A DNA stretch of 64,000 nt, from the NCBI GenBank assembly GCA_963799455.1, contig CAWCXF010000005.1, forward strand, positions 248,001-312,000, given 5' to 3'. This DNA is from CAWCXF01 sp963799455 (lineage in GTDB: Bacteria; Pseudomonadota; Alphaproteobacteria; Rhodobacterales; Rhodobacteraceae). The position numbers were made by a program, and so were the translations under genes. The notes below the pieces were generated by a model, which was not told the DNA's origin, did not search any database, and saw only the letters and a list, made by a program, of their open reading frames with translations. Positions 36,890 through 46,659 of the stretch are shown in pieces (positions within the stretch are counted from its first letter, which is position 1; every line of letters begins with the position of its first letter).

Positions 36890-38137
36890 TCGCGGGTGAC
36901 GATGGCAGCCAGGCTCCGGGGGCGGCGATGTGGACCTCGGGCGCGGGCGGCTGCCACCCGAGCGCCGAGTGCGGCCTGAGGGTGTTGTGATGCCGGCGCC
37001 AGGCTTCGATCGGAACCTGGGCCTCGCGTAGGGTGTAGAAGATCTCCCCACAGGGGAGCTCGTCGCGGAGCCTGGCGTTGAAGCTCTCCAGGGTGCCGTT
37101 CTCCCATGGGCTGCCGGGCTCGATGGTGGCGGTCTCGGCGGCCTGTGGCGGTGATCCACCCCCGCACGGCGGTGGCGGCGAACTCCGGGCCGTTGTGCGA
37201 GCGGATGTGCCCCGGCACGCCGCGCCCGCCGCATCAGCTCGGCCAAGACCTCGAGCCCCTCGCTCGAGCCGAGCCGGCGCAGGGCGCGCACGGCCAACGC
37301 CTCGCGGGTGAACTCGTCCACGACGCACGAGCCATCCGGAACCTGCGGCCGTCGTGGGTCCGGTCGTGGACGAAGTCGTAGGCCCACACGTGGTTCGGCC
37401 GCTCCGGACGGAGCCGCACGCACGACCCACAGCCCAGCCGGAGCCGGCCCCGCTTCGGCTGCCTCCGTGGCACCGCTCTCGCCCCTCGCGCCGCCAGATG
37501 CGCAAGGCGCGCTTCTTGTTCACCGCCCCCCCCGCCTGTCGGAGCAAAGCCGTGATCCACAGGTCCGCCGTGGCGCCCATGGATGGGGGCCAGCTCGACG
37601 ATGTCGCCCGTCGGCCGGGCCTCGTCGTCGGGCGTCCTGGACCGCCGGCGCTGGGTCGAGCGCGGCTGGCCGAGGACCCAGGCCACGCCCGGCGCTCCGA
37701 GACGCCGAGCGCCGCGCAGACCTGGGCCACCTTCTCGCGCCGGCGCGAGGGGCTCGTCAGCTTCGCTGCGCGGACCTGCGGTTCCCCGCGCAGCCTCTTG
37801 GAGGACCATCTCGTCGAGCGTGAGGTCCGACACCGCGCGGCGCAGACGCGCGTTCTCCTGCTCGAGTTCCTTGAGCCGCTTCACCGGGTCGAGCTTCAGG
37901 CCCCCGAACTCGTTCCTCCAGCGGTGGTAGGCGACCTCGTCCGGCGCGGCCTCGGACCGGTGGCGGCGCACGCCTCACCCCCGATCGAGCGGATCGCCTC
38001 GCCCAGCGTCGCGCCCTGCGCCACCATCACGTCGACCCGGCCCGCAGCTTCGCCACGACCTCCTCGGGCTTGTGCCTCTTCCTCGGCATGGATCCTCCTT
38101 CGCGGTCGAAGCCAACATTACAGGTGGAACCCGTTCA
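36890..38137 (-). mobile_element. IS3-family element relic (orfA and orfB both frameshifted)
   Basis: The 5' end is probably the TGAACGGGTTCCACCTGTAA at 38137 downward. orfA (start ATG 38089) reads MPRKRHKPEEVVAKLR, breaks, then YHRWRNEFGGLKLDPVKRLK and RLRRAVSDLTLDEMVLQEAA. orfB fragments in several frames include VNKKRALRIWRREG, ERPNHVWAYDFVHDRTHDGR, VVDEFTREALAVRALRR and SPWENGTLESFNARLRDELP with HHNTLRPHSALGWQPPAPEV, the IS3 rve integrase DDE core. The 3' end abuts the IS256-family element. Confidence 0.8.
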
Positions 38138-38217
38138 AAGGGGGGCAGGCCAGTGCAGGTTGGGCAGCGAGGGCCATCCGTCAAAAGCGGCGCCTGGGAC
38201 CAGGCAAGCACCTCTTG

Positions 38218-39071
38218 TTAAGAGCCCCTGACAGAACCGTCTGATTTGGTTGAGGCAGATGAGCGAACAGGCGAGCGAGGTGAAGGCCCGGTGGATGTCG
38301 GCCCGGCGCTCGTAGCGGATGGTGAGGCGTCGGAAGCGCGCGAGCCAGGCGAGCGTGCGCTCGACCACCCAGCGGTGGCGGCCGAGGTGGTCAGAGCATT
38401 CGACGCCCCGGCGCGCGATGCGCGGGGTGATCGACCGCTCGCGGCACTCGGCGCGGCAGCGGCGGTGGTCGTAGGCCTTGTCCGCGTGGAGCTTGCGGGG
38501 CCGACAGCGGGGCCTGCCCAGGCCGCGGCGCACGCCCGGCACGACGTCCAGCACGGCCGCGAGCAACTTGCTGTCGTGGCGGTTGGCCCCGCTCGAGCCT
38601 CGAAGCCCAGCGGCGTGCCGCGGGCATCGACGACGAGGTGGCGCCTGCGTAGCCCGGGCGGCCCCGGTCGGTGGGGTTCGGGCCGATCTTGGTGCCCGGC
38701 GACGAGCGCCCCCTTCTGCCGGGATCGAGGCGCTGTCGATCGACGCCCGGTCCCAGTCGAGCGCGTCCGCCACGGCCAGCCGCTCGCGCAGCACCCGGTG
38801 CAGCTCGCCCAGCACGCCGGCGGCATGCCAGCCGCGCAGCCGCCGCCAGCACAGCCTGCCCCGGACCCCGATCCGGGGTCATGCCCGTGCAGCCGAACGC
38901 CTCCCGGGGCAGCCGCTCCCAGGAAACGCCGGACCACAGCACAAAGATGATGCCCTCCAGGGCCCGGCGATCGTCGCACCGCGGCCGCCCGCCCTTCGGC
39001 TTCGGCGGCTCTTCCGGCAGCAGCGGCTCGACCGCCGCCTACAGCTCGTCACTCACAAGGGGTCTGGTCAT
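38218..39071 (-). pseudogene. IS5-family transposase, multiply disrupted
   Basis: ATG 39071 gives MTRPLVSDEL then an in-frame TAG; reading on, AAVEPLLPEEPPKPKGGRPR, FVLWSGVSWERLPREAFGCT, then in other frames VLGELHRVLRERLAVADALD-like DWDRASIDSASIPA, ANRHDSKLLAAVLDVVPGVR, KLHADKAYDHRRCRAECRER and RHRWVVERTLAWLARFRRLT with YERRADIHRAFTSLACSLIC. These are the DDE regions of the IS5 (IS427-like) group. A palindrome at 38859-38878 interrupts the frame. Confidence 0.85.
38853..38880. repeat. REP-like palindrome (AGCCTGCCCCGGACCCC..), copy 2
   Basis: A stem CCCCGGA/TCCGGGG separated by CCCCGA, within AGCCTGCCCCGG...GATCCGGGGT. It falls in the middle of the IS5-family transposase, after GCTGMT on the minus strand, and looks like inserted DNA because the family sequence resumes afterwards. 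The same module is at 29303-29329. Confidence 0.65.
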
Positions 39072-39183
39072 GACCCCCAACGCCGGGTCCTGTCGCGAAC
39101 GTGGTGGAGTTTCGGGGTTGGCGTAGTCTCCGGGCATTGACCCAACCCTGGACGGCGGTTGCCACCGCCGTGGAGACCACGCC

Positions 39184-40447
39184 ATGGATGAGACTACGAC
39201 GACGAGCGCGAGCGCGCCATCGCTCGGGGACTGGAGCGACCCGATCGAGGATGGGGTCCGCGGCCGGGTCCGCGCCTTCATCGAGGCGATCCTCGAGGAG
39301 GAGCTGGAGGCGGCGCTCGGACGGGCCCGCTACGAGCGGACCGACGAGGGACCGCGGGGGTGGCGCAACGGGCATCGCGAGCGGCAGGTGATCGGCACGT
39401 TCGGGCCTGAGACGGTGCGCGTGCCCAGGGCGCGGCTCATGCGCGAGGAGGGCGGCACGGCGGAGTGGCGCTCGAAGGGGCTGCGTCGCTATCAGCGCCT
39501 GACCAAGCGCGCGGAGGCGCTGATCGCCGGGGCCTACCTGGCCGGGACCAACACCCGGCGGGTGCGCCGCGCCTTGGCTGCCTTGTTCGACGGGGCTGTC
39601 GGCAAGGACGTGGTCAGCCGAGCCTGGCGCAAGGTGAAGACCGACTGGGAGGCGTGGAACGCCCGCGATCTCGGCGCGCAGGACATCGCCCGGCTGATCC
39701 TCGACGGCACGGTGGTGCGAGTGAAGATCGACCGCAAGGCGACCGCCATCTCGCTGCTGGTCGCGGTCGGCGTGCGCCGCGACGGCCAGAAAGTGCTGCT
39801 CGCGCTGAAGAGCATGGGTGGCGAGAGCACGGTCGCCTGGACGGCCTTTCTCGAGGACATGACCCGGCGCGGCCTCAAGGCGCCCGAGCTCCTCATCGTC
39901 GACGGCGTGCCCGGGCTCGAGGCGGCGCTGGCGGCGCTCTGGCCCGACGACGCCGGTCCAGCGGTGCACGGTTCACAAGCACCGCAACCTGCTCGCCCAC
40001 GCCCCGAAGCGGCTCCACGACGAGCTGACCGAAGACTACCGCGACATGATCTACGCCGACACGGCGGCCGAGGTGGAGGACCGCCGCAGGGCATTCCTCC
40101 GCAAGTGGCGGCTGAAGTGCCGCCCCGTCGCCGACAGCCTCGAGGGTGAGGGGGGACCGTGGCCCCGGTGGGGCCGCGTAAGCCCCCCGAACGGGGATCG
40201 GCTCTTCACCTTCACGCGCCTGCCGCCCGGCCAGTGGAAGTCGGCCCGCACGACCAACGCCATCGAGCGGCTGCACGAGGAGTTCAAGCGACGCATCAAG
40301 ACCCAGACCGTCCTGCCCCAGGCCGAGACCGCGCCCATGCTGTTCTGGGCGCTGCTGGCCTCGGGGCAGATCGTCATGCGCAAGGTCGACGGCTGGGAGA
40401 GCCTCTCCGCGCCGCTCGCCGATCAGGCGATTGATCTCGCCGCGTGA
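39184..40447 (+). pseudogene. IS256-family transposase of copy A, one frameshift
   Basis: Identical in outline to the intact protein of copy B: MDETTTTSASAPSLGDWSDP at the start, DIARLILDGTVVRVKIDRKA with the first catalytic Asp, PELLIVDGVPGLEAALAALW with the second. Around 39950 one extra base (GACGACGCC against GACGTCCC in copy B) shifts the frame; the remainder resumes in frame as MIYADTAAEVEDRRRAFLRK through TTNAIERLHEEFKRRIKTQT (catalytic Glu) to the stop at 40447. Copy A is therefore probably unable to move by itself. Confidence 0.93.
40150..40188 (+). repeat. Strong in-frame hairpin inside the copy A transposase
   Basis: A run of six G at 40150 pairs with six C ending at 40188, and an inner stem TGGCCCC/GGGGCCG surrounds GGT. 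It encodes the segment GGPWPRWGRVSPP between DSLEGE and DRLFTFTRLPPGQW. An equivalent hairpin is at 50668-50706 in copy B. Confidence 0.75.
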
Positions 40448-40612
40448 CGTCGTAACCTCGCCCCGCCGGAGATCGCGTCATCCCGATTTCCACCACCTCC
40501 GAGACAGCACCCAACGCCGCACCCCCAGATGGGTTCTGTTAGAGGCTCTAAATGTAAATCACATCAGCGCCCACGGCTTCAGCCTCGGAACCAGTAAGCA
40601 CCTTCCCTATTA

Positions 40613-40627
40613 GAACAAAAAGTGAAC
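40613..40627 (+). promoter_or_regulatory. LexA (SOS) box upstream of imuA
   Basis: GAACAAAAAGTGAAC is a perfect GAAC-N7-GAAC, the reverse complement of the alphaproteobacterial LexA consensus GTTC-N7-GTTC. It lies immediately before the first possible ATG of imuA (40630) and overlaps a plausible -10 region (TATTAG). It implies DNA-damage induction of the imuA-imuB(-dnaE2) cassette. Confidence 0.9.
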
Positions 40628-40629
40628 AA

Positions 40630-41355
40630 ATGCCCCTGTGCATGAGATTCGCGTCCGCATACGTCCGCCTCGTCCATCCGCTGCTGCATCCGGCGGCGGG
40701 CGGACGCGCCATGCCGCAGATCGGCGGCTCCGCCCTGCAGGAAGCTTTCCCGGCGGAGCCGTCCGACCCTTCCGCGACGGCCTTCGTGCTGTCCACGCTG
40801 GGGCGCGGGCGGCGGCCCGTCCTGTGGGTGCAGGACCGCGCCTCGCGGCGGCAGAACGGGCGCCTCTACGGGGCCGGTCTGCGCGGGATGGGCTTTGGGC
40901 GCGCGATCCTGAGGGTCGAGGTCGGCCATCCGCGCGAGGCGCTCTGGGCGATGGAGGAGGGGGCGGCCTGCGCCGGCCTCTCGGCGGTGGTGGGCGAGAT
41001 CCACGGCGCGCCGAGGGTGCTCGACTTCACGGCGACCAAGCGCCTGGCGCTCAGGGCCGAGGTGTCGGGCGTGCCGGTCTGGCTGATCCGCTCGGGCGAT
41101 CCGGGCGGCTTGAGCGCCGCGCGCGAGCGCTGGCGCCTGCGCGCGGCGCCGTCCGAGGTCCATCCGTTCGATTCGCGCGCGCCGGGCGCGGCGCTCTGGG
41201 AGGCCGAGCTGTTCCGGGCGCGGGGGCGCCCGCCGGGGCGATGGATCGCGCGCCATGAGCGGGGGGCGGCGGATCGTCTGCATCTTCTTCCCGCATCTGG
41301 CGATGGAGCGCTGGCGGGCGCTCGCCTGCCGCGTCCGGACGCCGCCGGGCGGTGA
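40630..41355 (+). CDS. imuA: ImuA, SOS mutagenesis accessory protein
   Basis: 241 residues if read from ATG 40630; this ATG is only three bases after the LexA box and lacks a ribosome site, so ATG 40711 (MPQIGGSALQEAFPAEPSDP) may be the true start. Conserved alphaproteobacterial ImuA blocks are RPVLWVQDRASRRQNGRLYG, ALWAMEEGAACAGLSAVVGE, LDFTATKRLALRAEVSGVPV and AARERWRLRAAPSEVHPFD. ImuA interacts with ImuB and DnaE2 in error-prone translesion synthesis. The frame overlaps imuB by 101 bases, longer than usual. Confidence 0.85.
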   Translation: MPLCMRFASAYVRLVHPLLHPAAGGRAMPQIGGSALQEAFPAEPSDPSATAFVLSTLGRGRRPVLWVQDRASRRQNGRLYGAGLRGMGFGRAILRVEVGHPREALWAMEEGAACAGLSAVVGEIHGAPRVLDFTATKRLALRAEVSGVPVWLIRSGDPGGLSAARERWRLRAAPSEVHPFDSRAPGAALWEAELFRARGRPPGRWIARHERGAADRLHLLPASGDGALAGARLPRPDAAGR

Positions 41356-42787
41356 CGTCCCGGTCGTCCTCGCCCGCGAGGGGGCGCATGGGCCGGTGAT
41401 CCACGCGGCGAGCCTCGCGGCCCGCGCCCGCGGCGTCCGCGAGGGCGCGCGGGTGGTGGACGCCCAGGCGATCCACCCCGACCTCCATGTCGAGCCCGCC
41501 GACCCCGAGGGCGACGGCGAGGCGCTGGGCCGGCTCGTCCTCTGGGCGCGGCGCTGGAGCCCCTGGAGCGCGCGCGAGGGGGCCGACGGGATCGCCCTCG
41601 ACGCGACCGGCGTGGCGCATCTCTTCGGGGGGGAGGGGGCGCTTCTCGGCGATGTCGGCTGCCGCTTCGCCGCGCAGGGGCTGACGGCGCGCGCGGCGAT
41701 GGCCCCCACGCGCGTGGCTGCTCGCGCGCTCGCGCGCCACGACCCGGCCGCCATCTGCGGGCCGCAGGACGTCGAGGCGCGGATCGCGCCGCTGCCCGTC
41801 CGCGCCCTGCGGATCGACGAGGACACCGCCCGGCTGCTCGACCGTCTCGGCCTCAGGACGATCGGGGCGCTGGCCGCGGTGCCGAGGGCCGCGCTGATGC
41901 GCCGCTTCGCCGCCAGGGAGGCGGATCGCAACCCGCTGGTGCTGCTCGACCGCGCGACCGGGCGGCGGCCCGAGCCGCTGGAGGCGCCCCCGGACCCCGA
42001 GCGGTTCGAGGCCCGCTCGGGGCTGGCCGAGCCGGCGCTCGACCCCGCGCCGCACCTGGCCGGCCTCGCCGAGCGGCTCTGCGCCGAGCTGGCCCGCGCG
42101 GGGCGCGGGGCACGGCTCCTGCGCCTCGTGGTCTACCGGGTGGACGGGGAGCGGCGCGAGGCCGACGCGGCGACCGCGCGGGCCACCTGCGATCCGGCCC
42201 ACATGCTGCGCATGCTCGGGGCCAGGCTCGACCGGATCGACCTGGGCCTCGGCTTCGACGCGATCGCGCTGGAGGCGCCGCGCACCGAGCCGCTGGCGCT
42301 CCGCCAGGGGGGGTTGGAGGGCGCGCGCGACGCCGAGGCCGACCTCTCGGCGCTGCTCGACCGCCTCGCCGCCCGGCTCGGGCCGGGAGCGGTCACGTGG
42401 TCCGCCTGGGCCGAGAGCCACATCCCAGAGCGGGTGGAGGGGCGGCGGCCCGCCCTGGGCCACGAGCCCTTCGCCCCGCCCGCCCTCGCGCGCGAGCGCC
42501 CGATCCGCCTGCTCGACCCGGCCGAGGAGGTGCGCGTCCTCTACCTCGTCCCCGAGGGCCCGCCCGAGCGCTTCGTCTGGCGGCGCGCCGCCCATCGCAC
42601 GCTGCGCTACCAGGGGCCCGAGCGGATCGCGCCCGAATGGTGGCGCGACCGGCCCGGCACGCGGCTGCGCGACTACTACAAGGTCGAGGTCGAGGACGGC
42701 CGCCGGTTCTGGCTCTACCGCGAGGGGCTCGAGGGCGACGGCCGCGGCGGCGAGCCGCGCTGGTTCCTGCACGGCTTCTTCGCATGA
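41255..42787 (+). CDS. imuB: ImuB, inactive Y-family polymerase homologue
   Basis: 510 residues beginning MSGGRRIVCIFFPHLAMERW, the usual ImuB N-terminus (LxLPxLAxERW), in which the catalytic aspartates of Y-family polymerases are absent. Further blocks are IALDATGVAHLFGGEGALLG, AMAPTRVAARALARHDPA, IDEDTARLLDRLGLRTIGAL and the C-terminal RVLYLVPEGPPERFVWRRAA and GTRLRDYYKVEVEDGRRFWL. ImuB bridges the beta clamp and DnaE2 in translesion synthesis. Full length and apparently intact. Confidence 0.93.
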   Translation: MSGGRRIVCIFFPHLAMERWRALACRVRTPPGGDVPVVLAREGAHGPVIHAASLAARARGVREGARVVDAQAIHPDLHVEPADPEGDGEALGRLVLWARRWSPWSAREGADGIALDATGVAHLFGGEGALLGDVGCRFAAQGLTARAAMAPTRVAARALARHDPAAICGPQDVEARIAPLPVRALRIDEDTARLLDRLGLRTIGALAAVPRAALMRRFAAREADRNPLVLLDRATGRRPEPLEAPPDPERFEARSGLAEPALDPAPHLAGLAERLCAELARAGRGARLLRLVVYRVDGERREADAATARATCDPAHMLRMLGARLDRIDLGLGFDAIALEAPRTEPLALRQGGLEGARDAEADLSALLDRLAARLGPGAVTWSAWAESHIPERVEGRRPALGHEPFAPPALARERPIRLLDPAEEVRVLYLVPEGPPERFVWRRAAHRTLRYQGPERIAPEWWRDRPGTRLRDYYKVEVEDGRRFWLYREGLEGDGRGGEPRWFLHGFFA

Positions 42788-43141
42788 GCGCGCCCGCCCC
42801 GCGCCTCGTGCCGACCCATGACCAGGCTGGGCGCCGCCAACCGGAGCTGGGGAGGACTGGAGCCCATGCCTGGGGAGGCCGCGCTGCCCGCGCGAGGGCC
42901 GCGTGCTGCCCGGCTGCGCAGGAGCCGGGGAGGGCCGGGAGCGGAAGGCCACGCCGCCGCCCGCATGAAGGCCTAGCTCCGCCGGCGAGTGCAGGGGCAG
43001 GTCGGGGCAGGAGCCCGTGTGGCGGCCGGACCCCGCTTGACGGCGCGAGGGCCAGGCGCCCGCACCCGGGAAAGCCGTGCCGCCCGCGTGGAAGCCAGGG
43101 CCTCGGCGCGCCGCATGATGGACCCCTGAGGCCGCCGCGCC
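42788..43141. other. 354-base gap inside the imuB-dnaE2 cassette
   Basis: imuB and dnaE2 are normally adjacent or overlapping. This gap has no recognisable gene, no LexA box and no IS end that I can see. An open frame continues antisense and sense but is Arg/Ala/Gly low complexity. Confidence 0.55.
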
Positions 43142-46100
43142 GTGCCTGACGTCGAGGGCCTCGCCAAGCGCAGCCTGTCGCGCGACAACGGCTTCCGGCC
43201 CAACCCCCGCGCGCCCTTCGTCGAGCTGGGGGTGATGAGCGCGTTCTCCTTCCTGCGCGCGGCTTCGGACGCCTGCGACCTCGCCGCCACGGCGAACCGG
43301 CTGGGCTACGACGCCCTGGGCATCGCCGACCGCAACACCTTGGCGGGCGTGGTGCGCCTGCACGTCGAGGCCGGGACCGCCTGCCTTCGCCCGCTGATCG
43401 GCTGCCGCCTCGTGCTCGCCTATGGGGCGGAGCTGCTGGCCTACCCGGCCGACCGGGACGCCTACGCCCGCCTCTCCACGCTCCTGTCGCTCGGCAAGAC
43501 GCGCGACGCTGAGGGCCGCTGGCAGGCCAAGGGCGAGACGCATCTGACGCTTCCCATGCTGGCCGACCACGCCCGAGGCCTGCACCTGATCGCCATGCCG
43601 GGCGCCGACCTCGACCGCTTCGAGGCGGATTCTCGCGCGCCTCGCGCGCGCCCTGCCGGGGATGGGCCACATCGGCGCGTCGCACCTCTACCGCGGCGAC
43701 GACCGCGCGCGCATCGCCCGGCTCGACAGGGTGGCGCGCGCGCGCGGCCTCTCGATCCTGGCCACGAACGACGTGCTCTACCACGCGCCCGAGCGCCGCC
43801 CGCTCCAGGACGTGATGACCTGCATCCGCGAGGGGGTCACGGTGGCGCGCGCGGGGTTCCTCCTGGAGCCCAACGCCGAGCGGCACCTCAAGCGCCCCGA
43901 GGAGATGGCGCGCCTCTTCGCCGACTGGCCCCACGCGATCCGCGCCGCGCGGGAGGTCGCCGAAGCCTGCCGCTTCTCGCTGGGCGAGCTGGCCTACGAG
44001 TATCCCCATGAGGTCGTCCCCGAGGGCCGCTCGCCGCAGGAGGAGCTGGAGCGCCTGACCTGGGAGGGCGCGGCGCGGCGCTATCCGGAGGGCGTGCCGG
44101 ATCATGTCCACGATCTTCTTACCAAGGAGTTCGCGCTGATCCGCTCCAAGGGGATCGCGCGCTACTTCCTGACCATCCGCGACATCGTGCGCTTCGCCCG
44201 GGAGGAGGCGCGCCCGCCGATCCTCTGCCAGGGACGCGGCTCGGCCGCCAACTCGGCGGTGTGTTTCTGCCTCGGCATTACATCGGTGGACCCGGCCCAT
44301 CACGACCTCCTCTTCGAGCGGTTCCTCTCCGAGGAGCGCTCCGAGCCGCCCGACATCGACGTGGACTTCGAGCACGAGCGCCGCGAGGAGGTGATCCAGC
44401 ACATCTACGCCAAGTACGGCCGCGAGCGCGCCGGGCTCTGCGCGACCGTGATCCACTACCGCCCCCGCTCGGCGATCCGCGAGGTCGGCCGCGCGATGGG
44501 GCTGTCGGAGGACGTGACCTCCAAGCTCGCCGGCACGGTGTGGGGGAGCTGGGGCTCGGAGCTGCCCGTGGACCGCGTGAAGGGGGCAGGGCTCGACGCC
44601 TCGGACCCGCACCTGCGCCTGGTGCTGCGGCTTGCCAACCAGATGATCGGGATGCCGCGACATCTGAGCCAGCACGTCGGCGGCTTCGTCCTGACCGAGC
44701 GCCCGCTGACGGAGATCGTCCCCATCGGCCACGGCGCGATGCCCGAGCGCTCCTTCATCGAGTGGGACAAGGACGACATCGACGCGCTCGGCATCTTTAA
44801 GGTGGACGTCCTGGCGCTGGGGATGCTGACCTGCGTCGCCAAGGCCTTCGCCTTGATCGAGGCGCATCATGGGGTGCGCTACGAGCTGGCCACCGTCCCG
44901 CTCGAGGACCGGCTGCCCGATCGGCCCGGCAACCGCCCGACCTACGACATGCTCTGCGCGGGCGACAGCTTGGGCGTCTTCCAGGTCGAGAGCCGGGCGC
45001 AGATGGCGATGCTGCCGAAGCTGCGCCCGCGCTGCTTCTACGACCTGGTAATCGAGGTGGCGATCGTGCGCCCGGGGCCGATCCAGGGCGACATGGTGCA
45101 CCCCTACCTGCGCCGCCGCGCGGGGCTGGAGGCGATCGACTACCCGACCCCCGGCCCCGAGCACCCCCAGGACGAGCTGGAGCGCATCCTCGGGCGCACG
45201 CTCGGCGTGCCGATCTTCCAGGAGCAGGCGATGAAGATCGCCATCGACGCCGCGCGCTTCTCGCCCGCGGAGGCCAACGAGCTCAGGTGCGCCATGGCCA
45301 CCTTCCGCTCGCGCGGGACGATCGAGGACCTCCAGGAGCGCATGGTCGGCCGCATGACCGAGCGCGGCTACGACCCGGCCTTCGCGCAGCGCTGCTTTGA
45401 CCAGATCAAGGGCTTCGGCGAGTATGGCTTCCCCGAGAGCCACGCCGCGTCCTTCGCCAAGCTGGTCTACGTCTCGTCCTGGCTGAAACGCCACCACCCC
45501 GCGGCCTTCGCCTGCGCGCTGCTGAACTCCCAGCCGATGGGCTTCTACGCCCCTGCCCAGATCGTGCGCGACGCGCGCGAGCACGGGGTCGAGGTGCGCG
45601 ACGTGGACGTGGGCCGCTCCGACTGGGACTGCACGCTGGAGCGCGTCGAGGGGGCCGACGAGGGCGCCGCCGGCGCGTCCGGTGGCCGGCCGGCGCTGCG
45701 CCTGGGCTTGCGCCAGATCGGCGGGATGCGCGAGGAGGCGGCGGCCCGGATCGTGGCCGCGCGCGAGCGGGGAGGCTTCGCCGACCTCGCTGACCTGCGC
45801 GCCCGCGCTCGGCTCGACGCGGGCACCCTGCGGCGGCTCGCGGGGGCGGACGCGCTGCGCTCGCTGGGGCAGGGCCGGCGCGCGGCGCTGTGGGATGTGC
45901 ACGGGCTGGCCGACGCGCCGTCGATGCCGATTTTCGAACGCGCGGCCGTGCGCGGCGAGGGGGCCGACCCCGCGGTGGCGCTGCCTGCCATGCCCGCCTC
46001 CGAGGAGGTCGTCGCCGACTACCAGACGCTGCGGCTCTCGCTGAGGGCACACCCCATGGCCTTCTTCCGCGCGAGCCTGCGCGCGCAGGGCTTCCGCGCG

Positions 46101-46442
46101 ACCTCGGACCTGGCCGCCTCGGGCCACGGCGCGCGCGTCTCGCTCGCGGGGCTCGTTCTGGTGCGCCAGAAGCCCGGCAGCGCCAAGGGTGTCTGCTTCA
46201 TCACCTTGGAGGACGAGGAGGGCGTCGTTAATCTGGTGATCTGGCCGAAGCTCTTCGCCACTCATCGTCCCGCCATCATGGCAGCGCGCCTCCTGGTGGC
46301 GCACGGCCGCGTGCAGGCCGACGGGCAGGTGATCCACCTCGTCGCCGAGCGGCTGGAGGACCGCAGCGCCCGCCTCGACGCCCTCTCGGGCGAGCGCTTG
46401 CCGGGGATCACCACCAGAGGTGACCACCCAACCCATCCCTGA
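43142..46442 (+). CDS. dnaE2: Error-prone DNA polymerase III alpha subunit DnaE2 (ImuC), one frameshift
   Basis: About 1100 residues over two frames. GTG 43142 begins the PHP domain (FVELGVMSAFSFLRAASDAC, LGYDALGIADRNTLAGVVRL). At about 43630 the frame shifts to ILARLARALPGMGHIGASHL and the rest is uninterrupted: polymerase core ILCQGRGSAANSAVCFCLGI, PPDIDVDFEHERREEVIQHI with catalytic aspartates, VIEVAIVRPGPIQGDMVHPY, FGEYGFPESHAASFAKLVYV and a C-terminal OB domain (VSLAGLVLVRQKPGSAKGVC). It is the catalytic subunit of the ImuABC mutasome, expected to be SOS induced. Confidence 0.92.
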
Positions 46443-46542
46443 CTAGGTCGGCCATCGCGGCCATCCAAGGGACGCCCGCCTTATCCCGAGGAGCAGGAAC
46501 TTCCATTGAGGTTCTGTAACTTCAGCGGGGTCAACCGCCTGG

Positions 46543-46659
46543 TGTGATCTGCGTCGTGTGCCGGGTGTCCGCATCGACCACGCAGACCTGCATGCTCTCC
46601 GTGGACACATCGAGGCCGATATGCAGCCTCCTCTCGTCCGCTCTATGCCGATCCGTCAT
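46543..46659 (-). pseudogene. IS110-family transposase N-terminal fragment
   Basis: ATG 46659 gives MTDRHRADERRLHIGLDVST then ESMQVCVVDADTRHTTQI and a stop at 46543. The IGLDVSTESMQVCVVD motif with its first catalytic Asp is typical of IS110 RuvC-like recombinases. Only about 38 residues remain. The surrounding 46443-46844 holds no other recognisable gene. Confidence 0.55.

Larger units (their letters stand above)
39086..40511 (+). mobile_element. IS256-type element, copy A, with 8-bp target duplication CAACGCCG
   Basis: 1426 bp. The ends, read inward, are GGTCCTGTCGCGAACGTGGT and GGTGCTGTCTCGGAGGTGGT, an inverted repeat of about 28 bp. The flanks 39078-39085 and 40512-40519 are both CAACGCCG, the 8-bp duplication expected of IS256-family transposition. 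The element is nearly identical to copy B (50345-51769) but has one extra base in its transposase. It sits inside an IS5-family element. Confidence 0.95.
38218..40551 (-). mobile_element. IS5-family element split by an IS256-type insertion
   Basis: Ends read inward TTAAGAGCCCCTGACAGAAC at 38218 and TTTAGAGCCTCTAACAGAAC at 40551, an inverted repeat of about 20 bp. The transposase occupies 38218-39071 on the minus strand. The element is interrupted just upstream of the transposase start by a complete IS256-type element at 39086-40511 with an 8-bp duplication. Its right end lies 62 bp from the LexA box of imuA. Confidence 0.82.

Noticed and set aside
29303..38880. The CCCCGGA...TCCGGGG palindromes as transcription terminators.
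   Set aside because: Both lie inside transposase coding relics, share extended flanking sequence (AGCCTGCC), and are not followed by T runs.
40046..40447. A separate small gene starting MIYADTAAEV downstream of copy A's transposase.
   Set aside because: It is the C-terminal part of the same transposase displaced by a one-base insertion, as shown by the intact copy B.
42393..46436. A 1347-codon minus-strand open frame across imuB and dnaE2.
   Set aside because: It is a codon-bias shadow of dnaE2. The plus strand carries complete polymerase motifs, and the minus frame has no recognisable domain.
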